Shown piece after piece: positions 7,774 through 17,679 of a stretch of 64,000 nucleotides of DNA; position 1 is the first letter of the stretch, and each line of letters opens with the position of its first letter. The translations under genes and the position numbers were made by a program. The notes beneath the pieces were generated by a model, which searched no databases, was not told the origin of the DNA, and saw only the letters and a list, made by a program, of their open reading frames with translations. Origin of the DNA: Eubacterium sp. CAG:274 (GTDB lineage: Bacteria > Bacillota > Clostridia > Lachnospirales > CAG-274); contig FR888485.1 in assembly GCA_000432155.1 (NCBI GenBank), positions 47,122-111,121 of the forward strand, written 5' to 3'.

Positions 7774-9540
7774 TTATCTGTCAGCAAGAGAAACTGTAGC
7801 CTTGTTGCTATCAATCTGAACAAGAAGTGTATCAGGAATAGTAGCAGCAACATCAATACCCTTGCAAAGGATTACAGGAATCTTTAATTCTCTACCTAAA
7901 TCAGCAGCGTGAGTAAATTCATCGCCATCTGTGTTACCAACAACAATAGCAGCAGCCTTCATCATATAAGGAATAAGACCCTTATCTGTGTTAGAAGTGA
8001 TGAATACATCGCCCTTACGGAAGTGAAGCTTAGCTTCGCCAACTGTGTGGATAACATTTGTGTGAGCAACAACAGTACCAGACTTAACAACAGCCTTACC
8101 CTGTAAAAGTGTGTTGCCTACAATACCAACCTTGATTGTGTTTGTAGAACCAGTTGTACCAAGAGGAGTACCACCAGTAAATACCATAAGGTCGCCATTC
8201 TTAGAAATACCTTCAACGAGAGCTTTTTCAGCAATATCATCAAAGAGGGCATTAATGCTCTTCTTTTCAAGACCAATGTACATTGGAGTACAACCCCAGA
8301 TAAGGTTAAGCTGTCTTAAAGTTCTTTCGTTTGGAGTACATGCAAGAATTGGAGTGCTTGGTCTGTACTTAGCAACATCCTTAACTGCTCTACCAGAAAT
8401 AGTGATTGTAGAAATAAGGCTTGCATTTAAGTCCTGTGCAGTAGTACATGCAGAGTGGCTTACAGCAGAAGTAATATTTCTAGCACCAGTAGTCTTTCTA
8501 CGAGAAGTGTTAAATCTTTCGATGTAGTCAATAGACTGTTCAGTCTTTTCAGCAATTCTAGCCATAGCCTTAACAGCTTCAACAGGGTAGCTACCGTTAG
8601 CAGTTTCGCCTGAAAGCATAACAGCGTCAGTATAATCGAAGATAGCATTAGCAACATCGTTTACTTCAGCTCTTGTAGGGCGTGGGTTTTCAATCATAGA
8701 GTTAAGCATCTGAGTAGCTGTAATAACAGGCTTACCTTTTTCAATACACTTCTTAATAAGGAGCTTCTGTACAAGTGGAACTTCTTCAAAAGGAATTTCA
8801 ACACCAAGGTCACCACGAGCAACCATAATACCGTCAGTTACTTCGAGGATTTCGTCAATGTTGTCAACACCGTCTCTGTTTTCAATCTTAGAGATAATGT
8901 GTACATCAGAACCACCACATTCTTCAAGAACTCTCTTGATTTCAAGAACATCTTTAGCAGAACGAATGAAAGATGCAGCGATGTAGTCGATACCCATTTC
9001 TACACCAAACTTAATATCATCAATATCCTTTTCAGTTAATGCTGGAAGATTGATGTGAATGTCAGGGAGGTTAACACCCTTACGAGAACCAAGTTCAGCA
9101 GAGTTGTTTACTGTACAGATTACGTCAGAACCCTTAATGTCAACAACAGTAAGACCAACAAGACCGTCATCAATAAGAACAGTAGAACCAATCTTTACAT
9201 CGTTTGGTAAGTCCATATAAGTTACTGCAACCTTTGTGTTATCGCCTTCGATATCATCAGTTGTAAGAGTAAATTCCTGACCTGCAACAAGAGAAACCTT
9301 CTTTGTAGCAAAAGTCTTAATTCTGATTTCAGGACCCTTTGTATCAAGAACGATAGGTACTGGCTTACCTAATTCTTCTCTAGCCTGCTTGAAGTTGTTT
9401 ATTCTTGCACCATGCTCTTCATGGTCACCGTGAGAAAAGTTAAGTCTAGCAGCACCAATACCTGCTTCGATTAAAGCCTTTAACTGTTCTACATCATTAG
9501 ACGATGGGCCTAAAGTTGCAACTATTTTGGTTTTACGCAT
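7774..9540 (-). CDS. pyk: Pyruvate kinase with C-terminal PEP-utiliser-like domain
   Basis: Glycolytic enzyme converting phosphoenolpyruvate and ADP to pyruvate and ATP. The 588 residues match the long Bacillus-type enzyme: a barrel with inserted B domain, the ARGDLGVEIP segment, the nucleotide/activator domain, and an extra domain from about 475 to the end resembling the swivelling PEP-utiliser domain (THAADLGRELKIPVI). The gene uses a restricted codon set and a GGAG site, consistent with high expression. It is monocistronic with its own terminator. Confidence 0.97.
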   Translation of the reverse strand: MRKTKIVATLGPSSNDVEQLKALIEAGIGAARLNFSHGDHEEHGARINNFKQAREELGKPVPIVLDTKGPEIRIKTFATKKVSLVAGQEFTLTTDDIEGDNTKVAVTYMDLPNDVKIGSTVLIDDGLVGLTVVDIKGSDVICTVNNSAELGSRKGVNLPDIHINLPALTEKDIDDIKFGVEMGIDYIAASFIRSAKDVLEIKRVLEECGGSDVHIISKIENRDGVDNIDEILEVTDGIMVARGDLGVEIPFEEVPLVQKLLIKKCIEKGKPVITATQMLNSMIENPRPTRAEVNDVANAIFDYTDAVMLSGETANGSYPVEAVKAMARIAEKTEQSIDYIERFNTSRRKTTGARNITSAVSHSACTTAQDLNASLISTITISGRAVKDVAKYRPSTPILACTPNERTLRQLNLIWGCTPMYIGLEKKSINALFDDIAEKALVEGISKNGDLMVFTGGTPLGTTGSTNTIKVGIVGNTLLQGKAVVKSGTVVAHTNVIHTVGEAKLHFRKGDVFITSNTDKGLIPYMMKAAAIVVGNTDGDEFTHAADLGRELKIPVILCKGIDVAATIPDTLLVQIDSNKATVSLADR

Positions 9541-9679
9541 AAATAAAATCTCCTTTAAAAATTGATAAAATATAGTTTAAATTCGTTACAAATTGATAAG
9601 CGAATAAATCGCAAAATCACCATACCCTAATATAACATATTTTTCTCGATAATGCTACAAAAAAATTAAAAAAATTTGT

Positions 9680-10021
9680 TTAAAAACTGGGAATTAGGTG
9701 TAAAAGAACCATATAAAGTGCTGTTCCAGTGAAAATACTAATCATAGTGTTTTTTAGTTTTAACTGTAATAGGATTACAGTTATACTTGCCAATACTTCG
9801 GGAATAGCGTGGTTACCTGATGTTAAAGTTACATTTTTAAAGCAATATACAATTATAATTGTTATAATTGCCGGAGGCAAATATTTGCCTAAATATATTA
9901 TAATTTCTGGTGGTTTTTCCCCTCTGCCAAATATTACGAAAGGAGCTAATCTAGTTCCAAAAGTTATAGCAGCCATTATAAGTATTGAAATTATAAGTTT
10001 ACTTGTTGTCATCTTTTTCAA
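9680..10021 (-). CDS. azlD: AzlD-family branched-chain amino acid transport subunit
   Basis: A 113-residue membrane protein with about four transmembrane helices, the small partner of AzlC. The family pair exports branched-chain amino acids and analogues. It overlaps the end of azlC by 23 bases, which is usual for this pair and implies coupled translation. RLAPF near the N-terminus and PPAIITII in the middle are family-like. Its substrate here is inferred from the family only. Confidence 0.88.
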   Translation of the reverse strand: MKKMTTSKLIISILIMAAITFGTRLAPFVIFGRGEKPPEIIIYLGKYLPPAIITIIIVYCFKNVTLTSGNHAIPEVLASITVILLQLKLKNTMISIFTGTALYMVLLHLIPSF

Positions 10022-10691
10022 TCCTTTCTCTTAAAACTACTAAAAGTATAACTGTCATTATAGCCCCACCTAAAAGTATGTTGCCTTTACCAAATAACAT
10101 AAGGGCAAACAATGCTGTGCCAGCACCTATTATGAAAGGATACTTTGTTGTAAATGTTTTTAGCTGAGATGTAAGAAGTACTAAGAACAATGCTGTCATA
10201 GCAAAATCAAGTCCTGTAGTATCGAATTTTACAACAGAGCCAAAGACGGCACCAAGTACGCAACCGGCTATCCAGCTTAAATAGTTAATAACTGCTACAT
10301 AAAAAATGTATTGGTTTGTATTTACATTTTTTGGATATACTGTGCCAGTTAATAGGGCATAGGTTTCGTCTGTAAGCAGAAAAATGAGAAATGGCTTTTT
10401 TCTACCTGTTTTGTTAAATGTTTCTATAAGAGAAAGACCGTAAAAAAGGTGCTTACAGTTTATAAGAAATGTTGTGATTATTATTGTTATAAGGGGAGAG
10501 TTGTTTTTTATAAAGTCAACGGCAATATACTGTCCGGCACCTGCATACATAAGTATTGCCATAATACCAGATGTTATAACTTTTTGACCCAAAGAACTCA
10601 TCATAAGTCCAAAGGCGAAGCCAGAGGGCAAGTACCCCAATATAACAGGGAGGCTTGTTTTGAAAGCCTCATTTAGTGCTTTTTTATCCAT
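9999..10691 (-). CDS. azlC: AzlC-family branched-chain amino acid exporter subunit
   Basis: Large subunit of the LIV-E exporter family, 230 residues with about six or seven transmembrane segments. The N-terminal block containing PVILGYLPSGFAFG is diagnostic. It starts 12 bases after dnaE ends and overlaps azlD, so dnaE-azlC-azlD may share a transcript. The link to DnaE looks positional rather than functional. Confidence 0.92.
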   Translation of the reverse strand: MDKKALNEAFKTSLPVILGYLPSGFAFGLMMSSLGQKVITSGIMAILMYAGAGQYIAVDFIKNNSPLITIIITTFLINCKHLFYGLSLIETFNKTGRKKPFLIFLLTDETYALLTGTVYPKNVNTNQYIFYVAVINYLSWIAGCVLGAVFGSVVKFDTTGLDFAMTALFLVLLTSQLKTFTTKYPFIIGAGTALFALMLFGKGNILLGGAIMTVILLVVLRERIEKDDNK

Positions 10692-10703
10692 TTTATTTAC
10701 CTT

Positions 10704-13700
10704 CTATCTGACAACAAGAGAGCTTTCTCCTACAAGTTCCTTTAATTCTTGTAAAAGAATGTCATTTAAACTGACATAACCTTCTCTGGCAGTTGTCATT
10801 TTTTGTCCTGTTTTTTCATCGTAAATTATAACTCTTACATCGCCAGCGTGTTTTTTTGTAACGGTGGAAACATCGCTTATTGTTACAGAGCTATCTTTAG
10901 GTATTCTTATCCATAAAGTTTGGTTTTTGCGATTAATGTGGTCATAATCGCTTATGGCACTAGCTAAAATACTAGAGCCTTTATCTTCAGAAACAGAAGC
11001 TCGTCCCTTTACCAGAATAATATTGTTTTCTGTTAAAAAAGAGGAAACACTTGTGTATACAGCAGGGAAGACAATAATATCTATTGTGCCATAAAGGTCC
11101 TCAATAGTAACAAATGCCATTTGCTGATTGCTCTTAGTGTAATGTTTTTTTACAGTAGTTACAATACCACCTACAATAACTTCTGTTCCGTCTGTAATTT
11201 TATTTGGATTGCTGAAATCTTCTTCTTCAAAGGCGAAATCCAAAGTTGAATTTGAAATGTATTTACTTAATACTTCGTTATATTCATCAAGAGGATGACC
11301 ACTTACATAAATACCTAAGTATTCCTTTTCTTTATCCAGTAAAAATCTATTTTCAAATTCAGGTACATTAGGCAATTCATCTTTGTAATTTTCTTGAGAA
11401 TTTTCTCCGCCTAATTGGAAAAGGCTCATCTGTCCCTCAATGTTAGATTTTTTTCTGGAATTAAGTCCCTCATACATTTTTTTATAACTTTGTATATACT
11501 GACTTCTCTTTCCTCCCAGAGAGTCGAAAGCACCAGCATAAATAAGACTTTCTATAGTTTTGCTATTTATGTTGCTACCCATTCTGTCTAAAAATTGATG
11601 AAGACTTTTGAAGTTTCCCTCGTTACTTCTGTTTTTCATTATGGAAGTAATGTTATTAGAACCTACGCCCTTTATAGCTGAAAGTCCAAAGCGTATATTT
11701 CCGTCAGAAACACTAAAGTTACTTAAACTTTCGTTTATATCTGGTGGAAGTATACCAATGTTCATAGCTTTGCAGTTGGCAATATAGAGGGCAATTTTAT
11801 CTGGTCTGTCTTGAACACTTGTCATTAAGGCTGCCATAAATTCAGCAGGATAATGTGTTTTGAGCCAAGCTGTCTGGTACGCAACAACAGCATAGCAAGC
11901 GGCGTGAGATTTGTTAAAGGCATACTTTGCAAAGTCTGTCATTTCATCGAAAATAGTATTTGCAATATTTGCAGAAATACCGTTTTTAACACAGCCAGGA
12001 ACACTATCCCCAAGACCGTTTATGAAGTTTTCTCTTTCCTTTGCCATAACATCGGCTTTTTTCTTAGACATAGCACGACGCACCATATCACTTCGACCAA
12101 GAGAGTAACCGGCAAGTTCCTGAACAATTTGCATTACCTGTTCCTGATAAACTATACAGCCATAGGTATTACGGAGTATAGGCTCAAGGAGAGGGTGGGT
12201 ATACTTTATATGTGACGGATTATTTTTACCGTCAATATACTTTGGTATAAAGTCCATTGGACCTGGTCGATAAAGTGAAATACCGGCAATAATGTCTTCA
12301 ATATTGTTAGGTCTGAGTTCCTTCATGAATGATGTCATACCTGGACTTTCCAACTGGAATACACCTAAGGTTTTACCTGATGAAATAAGGTCATAAACTT
12401 CTCTGTCGGCATAGTCAATATTATGACCGTCAAATTTAAGACCGTAATTTCTCTCTATTTCCTTAAAGGCATTTTGTATTACCGTAAGTGTTCTAAGACC
12501 TAAGAAATCCATTTTAAGCAGACCTAATTCTTCACAAATGGTCATAGTATACTGTGTAGTGATTGCGTTATCCTTTACATTCAGGTTAAGGGGAACATAA
12601 TCTTCAACAGGTCTATCGGAAATAATTACACCTGCTGCGTGAGTAGAAGTGTGTCGAGGTAAGCCCTCTAATTTCATTGACATATCTATAAGGTGCTTTA
12701 CAGTAGGGTCTGTGTCGTATATTTCCTTAAATTCTGGATTTTTAACAAGTGCTTTTTCAATAGTAATGTGAAGTTCCTGTGGAACCATTTTAGCAACTCT
12801 GTCAACATCGGCATAAGGTATGTTTAATGCTCGACCTACATCACGAATGGCATTTCTAGCCGCCATGGTACCAAATGTAACAATTTGCACAACTTGGTCG
12901 TTACCATATTTTCGTCTTACATAGTCAATAACTTCTCCTCGTCTTTCGTAACAGAAGTCAATATCTATATCAGGCATTGAAACTCTTTCAGGGTTCAAAA
13001 ATCTTTCAAAGATAAGGTCATATTTAATAGGGTCAATATCTGTTATTCTAAGAGAATAGGCAACTATTGAACCAGCAGCAGAACCTCTACCTGGACCTAC
13101 ACTTATACCGTTATCTTTAGCGTACTTAATGAAATCCCAAACGATAAGAAAGTAGTCTACAAAGCCCATTTGAATTATAATTGAAAGTTCGTAATCAAGT
13201 CGTTCTTTAAGTTTTGGAGTAACTTCTCCATATCTTTCTTTAAGACCGTTTAAGGCAAGCTCACTTAAATATTCAACAGCAGTTTTTCCCTCCGGAACAT
13301 CAAAGACAGGCAATTTATAGTTACCAAACTCAAATTCTACATTACATCTTTGAGCGATTTTGTAAGTATTTTCACAAGCCTGATGAGCATAAGGAAAAAG
13401 GGAGTACATTTCCTCTGGAGATTTTACATAGTATTGACCACCCTCATATCTCATTCTGTCTGCTTCATCAACAGTAGTGTTAGTCTGTATACAGAGGAGA
13501 ATATCGTGAGCCTCAGCATCTTCTGGAGAAATATAGTGGCAATCGTTTGTGGCTACAAGAGGTATGCCTGTTTCCTGATGCATACGCATAAGGGATTGAT
13601 TTACAGTTTGCTGGTCTACAGAACCGTCCATATGGTCTTGTAATTCTAAGAAGAAATTGTTTTCTCCAAAAATATTGTTGTATCTTAATGCTACTTCCTT

Positions 13701-14174
13701 TCCCTTGTCATAGCTTTGTCTTATAATAGTACGGGCTACAGGACCGGCTAAACAAGCACTAAGGGCGATTATGCCCTCGTGATACTTTTCTAAAAGTTCA
13801 ATATCTACTCTAGGTTTGTAGTAAAAACCGTCTTTAAAACCATAGGATACAATTTTTATAAGATTGTCATAACCCTTGTTGTTTTCTGCAAGAAGGACAA
13901 GATGATAATAGAAGTTGTCAGGACTATTTTCCTTGTCAAATCTGCTTTTACTGGCAACATATACTTCACAACCAATAATAGGCTTTATCCCCTCTGCTTT
14001 GGCAGCTTTATAAAATTCTACACAGCCATACATAACACCATGGTCGGTTATGGCTATACTATCCATACCTAATTCTTTTGTCTTTTTAACAAGCTCTTTT
14101 ATTTTAGAAGAACCGTCTAAAAGACTGAAGCCAGTATGAACATGTAAATGTGTAAAATTTCTAGTGTTTTCCAT
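10704..14174 (-). CDS. dnaE: DNA polymerase III subunit alpha (DnaE)
   Basis: Replicative C-family DNA polymerase. I place the start at ATG 14174 (1156 residues): the longer frame from a TTG at 14192 would read through the AGGAGG ribosome binding site. Domains in order: N-terminal PHP domain (HLHVHTGFSLLDG), polymerase core with the catalytic PDIDID near residue 401, helix-hairpin-helix tau-binding region and a C-terminal OB fold. Length and order are those of DnaE, not of PolC, which carries an inserted exonuclease. Firmicutes usually also have PolC elsewhere. Confidence 0.97.
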   Translation of the reverse strand: MENTRNFTHLHVHTGFSLLDGSSKIKELVKKTKELGMDSIAITDHGVMYGCVEFYKAAKAEGIKPIIGCEVYVASKSRFDKENSPDNFYYHLVLLAENNKGYDNLIKIVSYGFKDGFYYKPRVDIELLEKYHEGIIALSACLAGPVARTIIRQSYDKGKEVALRYNNIFGENNFFLELQDHMDGSVDQQTVNQSLMRMHQETGIPLVATNDCHYISPEDAEAHDILLCIQTNTTVDEADRMRYEGGQYYVKSPEEMYSLFPYAHQACENTYKIAQRCNVEFEFGNYKLPVFDVPEGKTAVEYLSELALNGLKERYGEVTPKLKERLDYELSIIIQMGFVDYFLIVWDFIKYAKDNGISVGPGRGSAAGSIVAYSLRITDIDPIKYDLIFERFLNPERVSMPDIDIDFCYERRGEVIDYVRRKYGNDQVVQIVTFGTMAARNAIRDVGRALNIPYADVDRVAKMVPQELHITIEKALVKNPEFKEIYDTDPTVKHLIDMSMKLEGLPRHTSTHAAGVIISDRPVEDYVPLNLNVKDNAITTQYTMTICEELGLLKMDFLGLRTLTVIQNAFKEIERNYGLKFDGHNIDYADREVYDLISSGKTLGVFQLESPGMTSFMKELRPNNIEDIIAGISLYRPGPMDFIPKYIDGKNNPSHIKYTHPLLEPILRNTYGCIVYQEQVMQIVQELAGYSLGRSDMVRRAMSKKKADVMAKERENFINGLGDSVPGCVKNGISANIANTIFDEMTDFAKYAFNKSHAACYAVVAYQTAWLKTHYPAEFMAALMTSVQDRPDKIALYIANCKAMNIGILPPDINESLSNFSVSDGNIRFGLSAIKGVGSNNITSIMKNRSNEGNFKSLHQFLDRMGSNINSKTIESLIYAGAFDSLGGKRSQYIQSYKKMYEGLNSRKKSNIEGQMSLFQLGGENSQENYKDELPNVPEFENRFLLDKEKEYLGIYVSGHPLDEYNEVLSKYISNSTLDFAFEEEDFSNPNKITDGTEVIVGGIVTTVKKHYTKSNQQMAFVTIEDLYGTIDIIVFPAVYTSVSSFLTENNIILVKGRASVSEDKGSSILASAISDYDHINRKNQTLWIRIPKDSSVTISDVSTVTKKHAGDVRVIIYDEKTGQKMTTAREGYVSLNDILLQELKELVGESSLVVR

Positions 14175-14332
14175 CTTCTTTCCTCCTTTCAATCGTATCT
14201 TTCAGTATATCACAAAATAAGAGGTTGTTCAACATTTGGGAGATTGGCAAAAAATATATATTATACTTTTATTTACTGTTTAATTATGGTATCATAATTT
14301 CATAAAGGGTTTAAAAGAAATGGAGGTATTAT

Positions 14333-15637
14333 ATGAAAAAATTTATATGTTGCTTGCTATCAGTTTTGTTATTTACAATGCCTGTATATGCAGGGGAAAT
14401 AAAGGGCGTAGAGAAAATAGGTGGAATAGAAAAAATAGGGGATATTCCAACAGGAAGTATTACAGCAATAGAAAAAACAGACTTAGAGTATGCTCCAAGT
14501 ATTCATAATGTTAAAAGTGGATTAGATGAGGAATACACTTTTTATAGCCAGCTCTCAGATGAAGGAAAACAGTATTATGATGCTTTAGAAGACAATGTAA
14601 TGAAAATGGTAAATGGTACAGAAACTGTAACTACTAATATTACAGTTAATATGGGAACAGGCTTAGATGAGAATACTGCCATTAATAATGCTTTAAATAT
14701 TGGATTTGATGGAGCAAAGAGGGGCATTGTAGCTTTTTGGTACGATAATCCACAGTATTTTTGGTTTGATATTAATAAGATAATTTTTAGTGCCAGTTAT
14801 TATCCAAATTTATCATACAATAGTGAAAATGGAACTTTTTTACTTATTATTAAAACAGGTGTTAATAGTAGCGGAACAGGTTATACAAATTATTATCCAG
14901 ACGGTTATGATACACAAGAGGAAGTTGAAACAGATTGGAATAAACTTGTAAAGTGTAAAAATGAGCTTATAGCAAATATGGATAATACAGGTAGTGATTT
15001 TGAAAAAGTAAAATATTTTAATGATTGGCTTTGTGATAATAACACATATAATGAAACCACTCTTGTTACCAAAATGCGTTATATTATTACAGGAGCTATG
15101 ATATACGGAGATACAGATGAAAAAGAAAAGTATCCAGTTTGTCAAAGTTACGCTTTTGCGTTGAAATATCTTTGTGATGAGGCAAATATACCTTGTACTG
15201 TTGTTACATCATCAACTCATATGTGGAATTTGGTTAAACTAAATGGAAAATGGTATATTGTAGATACTACTTGGAATGACAATTATAAAGATGCTTACAT
15301 ATCAGCAAATGTAAAAGATAAAAATCTTACTTGTTATAACTGGCTTGCTATAGGGTCAGATAAAGCTACTGCCATTGACCAAGATTCAGCCCATATTGAG
15401 AGTATGGAGTATGATTTTAATGCTATAGACCCAACAACAAATACATTACTTGAAAATTTGGGCATAGATAGCTATGCTAATGCTGACACAAATAGTGATT
15501 GTACTATTTCAAGAGCTGATATAGCTGTAATTTTGAAAAATGCTAATGGCAAGTATAAGGTTACAAAAGATGTAAACGGTGATGGAAAAATTGATTTGAA
15601 AGACAGTATAAGTCTTTCTAAATTGTTACTGAAATAG
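14333..15637 (+). CDS. Secreted transglutaminase-like protein with C-terminal dockerin-like domain
   Basis: A 434-residue exported protein. A signal peptide (1-20, cleavage near VYA-GE) is followed by a short spacer with repeated KIG motifs, an uncharacterised N-terminal domain and a transglutaminase-core fold with Cys270 (YPVCQSYAF), His296 (THMWN) and Asp311 (VDTTWND) as the predicted triad. The last 60 residues look like a type I dockerin, with two calcium-loop repeats (DTNSDCTISRAD and DVNGDGKIDLKD). It may act on peptide bonds or cross-links in the wall and dock to a cohesin partner. Its substrate is unknown. It stands alone between a divergent gene and a terminator. Confidence 0.85.
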   Translation: MKKFICCLLSVLLFTMPVYAGEIKGVEKIGGIEKIGDIPTGSITAIEKTDLEYAPSIHNVKSGLDEEYTFYSQLSDEGKQYYDALEDNVMKMVNGTETVTTNITVNMGTGLDENTAINNALNIGFDGAKRGIVAFWYDNPQYFWFDINKIIFSASYYPNLSYNSENGTFLLIIKTGVNSSGTGYTNYYPDGYDTQEEVETDWNKLVKCKNELIANMDNTGSDFEKVKYFNDWLCDNNTYNETTLVTKMRYIITGAMIYGDTDEKEKYPVCQSYAFALKYLCDEANIPCTVVTSSTHMWNLVKLNGKWYIVDTTWNDNYKDAYISANVKDKNLTCYNWLAIGSDKATAIDQDSAHIESMEYDFNAIDPTTNTLLENLGIDSYANADTNSDCTISRADIAVILKNANGKYKVTKDVNGDGKIDLKDSISLSKLLLK

Positions 15638-15642
15638 TGTAC

Positions 15643-15679
15643 AAAAAACAAAATGGGGTGCTGAAATCAGCACCCCATA
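15643..15679. terminator. Strong hairpin terminator between converging genes
   Basis: ATGGGGTGCTGA and TCAGCACCCCAT (15653-15678) form a 12-bp perfect inverted repeat. On the minus strand it is followed by TTTTGTTTTTT, making it the yhbY terminator; it probably also stops the plus-strand gene. Confidence 0.88.
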
Positions 15680-15683
15680 TATA

Positions 15684-15971
15684 TTATCTAGGCAATTCTA
15701 TAACAGGCTTTTTAGCAGGTCTATAAAGTACAAACTTTCTACCAATAACCTGAACAACCTCTGCTCTTGCTCTTTCGCCAACTGTGTTAGCAACATCTCT
15801 TACTTCTTCAAAGCAGTTATCAAGAACAGTAGCCTTTATTAATTCTCTTGCTTCTAAAACTTCATTAACGCTGGCAACAACTTCTGGAGTTACGCCACCC
15901 TTGCCAATCTGAACAACAGGGTCAAGTTTCTGTGCAAGTTTTCTTAAATATGCTCTTTGCTTACTTGTCAT
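15684..15971 (-). CDS. yhbY: YhbY/CRM-family RNA-binding protein
   Basis: A 95-residue single-domain CRM protein linked to 50S subunit maturation. The N-terminal RKLAQKLDPVVQIGK and the GGVTPEVV loop are characteristic. It lies 24 bases after obgE in the same direction; the obgE-yhbY pairing joins two ribosome assembly factors. Confidence 0.95.
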   Translation of the reverse strand: MTSKQRAYLRKLAQKLDPVVQIGKGGVTPEVVASVNEVLEARELIKATVLDNCFEEVRDVANTVGERARAEVVQVIGRKFVLYRPAKKPVIELPR

Positions 15972-15995
15972 ATTTTCTCCTTATACAAAATAAAA

Positions 15996-17273
15996 TTATT
16001 CAAAGAATTCAAATTCTAAGTCGTAAATTCTAACTGTATCGCCTTCGTTAATACCTTTTTCTTTAAGAGCATCAATAATACCCTTATCTCTAAGGTATCT
16101 TTGGAAGAATGCAAAGCCTTTTTCTGTGTCGATGTTTGTGTAACCAATCATCTTTTCTACGCCAATACCTTCAACTACATAGTAACCCTGAGATGGCTGA
16201 GAAATAGTGAAAGGCTCATTACCAACATTTTCGTATTCGCTGTATTCGTCATAATCTTCTTCAAATACAATATCCTCTGGATAATTCTTGAGAATATCAG
16301 CAACTGCTGCCAAAAGTTCATCAAGACCAGTATTAGTAGCAGCTGAAATAGGGAATACTTTAATACCCATAGGCTCATATTTAGCCTTAATTTTTTCAAA
16401 GTTTTCCTGTGCTTCTGGAATATCCATTTTGTTTACAGCTATAACAGAAGGGCGATTTGCAAGGTCTTCTTTATATTTTACAAGCTCATTCTGAATTTTT
16501 TCATAATTTTCAATAGGGTCGCCTTCAAGACCAGAACCGTCTACAACATGGATAAATACCTTAGTTCTTTCAACATGACGAAGGAATTCGTGGCCTAAAC
16601 CTATACCTTCGCTAGCACCCTCAATAAGACCAGGAATATCTGCCATAACAAAATCTTCGCCCCAACGACTTCTTACAACACCTAAGTTAGGACTAAGAGT
16701 TGTGAAGTGATAGTTTGCAATCTTTGGATTGGCATTTGTAACCATTGAAAGCAATGTAGACTTACCAACATTAGGGAAACCTATTAAACCAACATCAGCT
16801 ATAAGCTTTAACTCAAGTATTAAATCGTATTCTTTTGAAGTGCGTCCTCTTTCTGCATATCTAGGAGCCTGTCTTGTAGGAGTTGCAAAGTGCTGATTAC
16901 CTTTACCACCTTTGCCTCCCTTAATGAGGACCTTCTTCTGACCATTTTCAGTCATATCAGCCATAATTTTGTTGGAGTTAGCTTCTCTAATTATAGTACC
17001 AACGGGAACTTTAATTATAATGTCTTCGCCGTCTGCACCAAAGCAATTTCTCTTTCCACCGTCTTGACCAGGCTGTGCCTTAAACATTCTCTTGTATCTA
17101 AAATCCAAAAGTGTGTTCATACCCTCGTCAGCTATGAAAATAATGTCACCGCCTTTACCACCGTCGCCACCATCTGGGCCACCGTTAGTAACATACTTTG
17201 CTCTGAAGAAACTTACTGCACCATTACCACCGTTTCCGCCTTTAACATGTATTCTGACTTTATCGACAAACAT
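15996..17273 (-). CDS. obgE: GTPase ObgE/CgtA
   Basis: Essential ribosome-assembly and stress GTPase, 425 residues. The glycine-rich Obg fold occupies about 1-158. The G domain follows with GFPNVGKSTL (P-loop), DIPGLIEGA (G3) and NKMD (G4). A C-terminal OCT domain of the Gram-positive type ends the protein. It sits behind the rplU-prp-rpmA terminator, so it probably has its own promoter; the only candidate I see is a TATAAT with a poor -35 near 17300. Confidence 0.97.
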   Translation of the reverse strand: MFVDKVRIHVKGGNGGNGAVSFFRAKYVTNGGPDGGDGGKGGDIIFIADEGMNTLLDFRYKRMFKAQPGQDGGKRNCFGADGEDIIIKVPVGTIIREANSNKIMADMTENGQKKVLIKGGKGGKGNQHFATPTRQAPRYAERGRTSKEYDLILELKLIADVGLIGFPNVGKSTLLSMVTNANPKIANYHFTTLSPNLGVVRSRWGEDFVMADIPGLIEGASEGIGLGHEFLRHVERTKVFIHVVDGSGLEGDPIENYEKIQNELVKYKEDLANRPSVIAVNKMDIPEAQENFEKIKAKYEPMGIKVFPISAATNTGLDELLAAVADILKNYPEDIVFEEDYDEYSEYENVGNEPFTISQPSQGYYVVEGIGVEKMIGYTNIDTEKGFAFFQRYLRDKGIIDALKEKGINEGDTVRIYDLEFEFFE

Positions 17274-17328
17274 TTTATCACTTCCTTACCTATATATTAT
17301 ATACAATAACTACAAAAAACTTACTATA

Positions 17329-17369
17329 CAAAAAAACTGACCCAAAACAAATACAATTTCAGGTCAGTT
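17329..17369 (-). terminator. Terminator of the rplU-prp-rpmA operon
   Basis: Minus strand ACTGACC (17368-17362) pairs with GGTCAGT (17342-17336) across a long loop and is followed by TTTTTTTG. Confidence 0.75.
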
Positions 17370-17379
17370 AATCTCTAAA

Positions 17380-17667
17380 TTATTCAGCAACAACAGGGTA
17401 TACAGATACCTGCTTCTTGCTCTTACCTAATCTCTCGAACTTTACTTTACCGTCAACGAGAGCAAAGAGTGTATCATTGCCACCTCTACCAACATTTACG
17501 CCTGGGTGAATCTTAGTACCTCTCTGAGTATAAAGGATGTTGCCAGCTAAAACATGCTGACCGTCAGCTCTCTTAGCACCTAATCTCTTAGATTCAGAGT
17601 CACGACCGTTCTTTGTAGAACCCATACCTTTTTTATGAGCAAATAACTGAAGGTTAATACATAACAT
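17380..17667 (-). CDS. rpmA: 50S ribosomal protein L27 (precursor)
   Basis: Peptidyl-transferase-proximal ribosomal protein. I start it at ATG 17667 (95 residues), 8 bases after AGGAGG; a GTG nine bases upstream overlaps that site. The N-terminus MLCINLQLFAHKKG carries the Firmicute extension ending in LQLF, which is removed by Prp to expose the mature end that reaches the catalytic centre. The downstream KKGMGSTKNGRDS is universally conserved. prp is adjacent upstream. Confidence 0.97.
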   Translation of the reverse strand: MLCINLQLFAHKKGMGSTKNGRDSESKRLGAKRADGQHVLAGNILYTQRGTKIHPGVNVGRGGNDTLFALVDGKVKFERLGKSKKQVSVYPVVAE

Positions 17668-17679
17668 AATTTGCACCTC

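Noticed and set aside
10704..14192. Longer starts for dnaE, bioB, rpmA, the DUF1232 gene, the SEC-C gene, the BASS transporter and the HD gene
   Set aside because: Most of the extra N-terminal codons contain or overlap the AGGAGG-type ribosome binding site that serves a better ATG downstream; for bioB the extension simply lacks a ribosome binding site and conservation.
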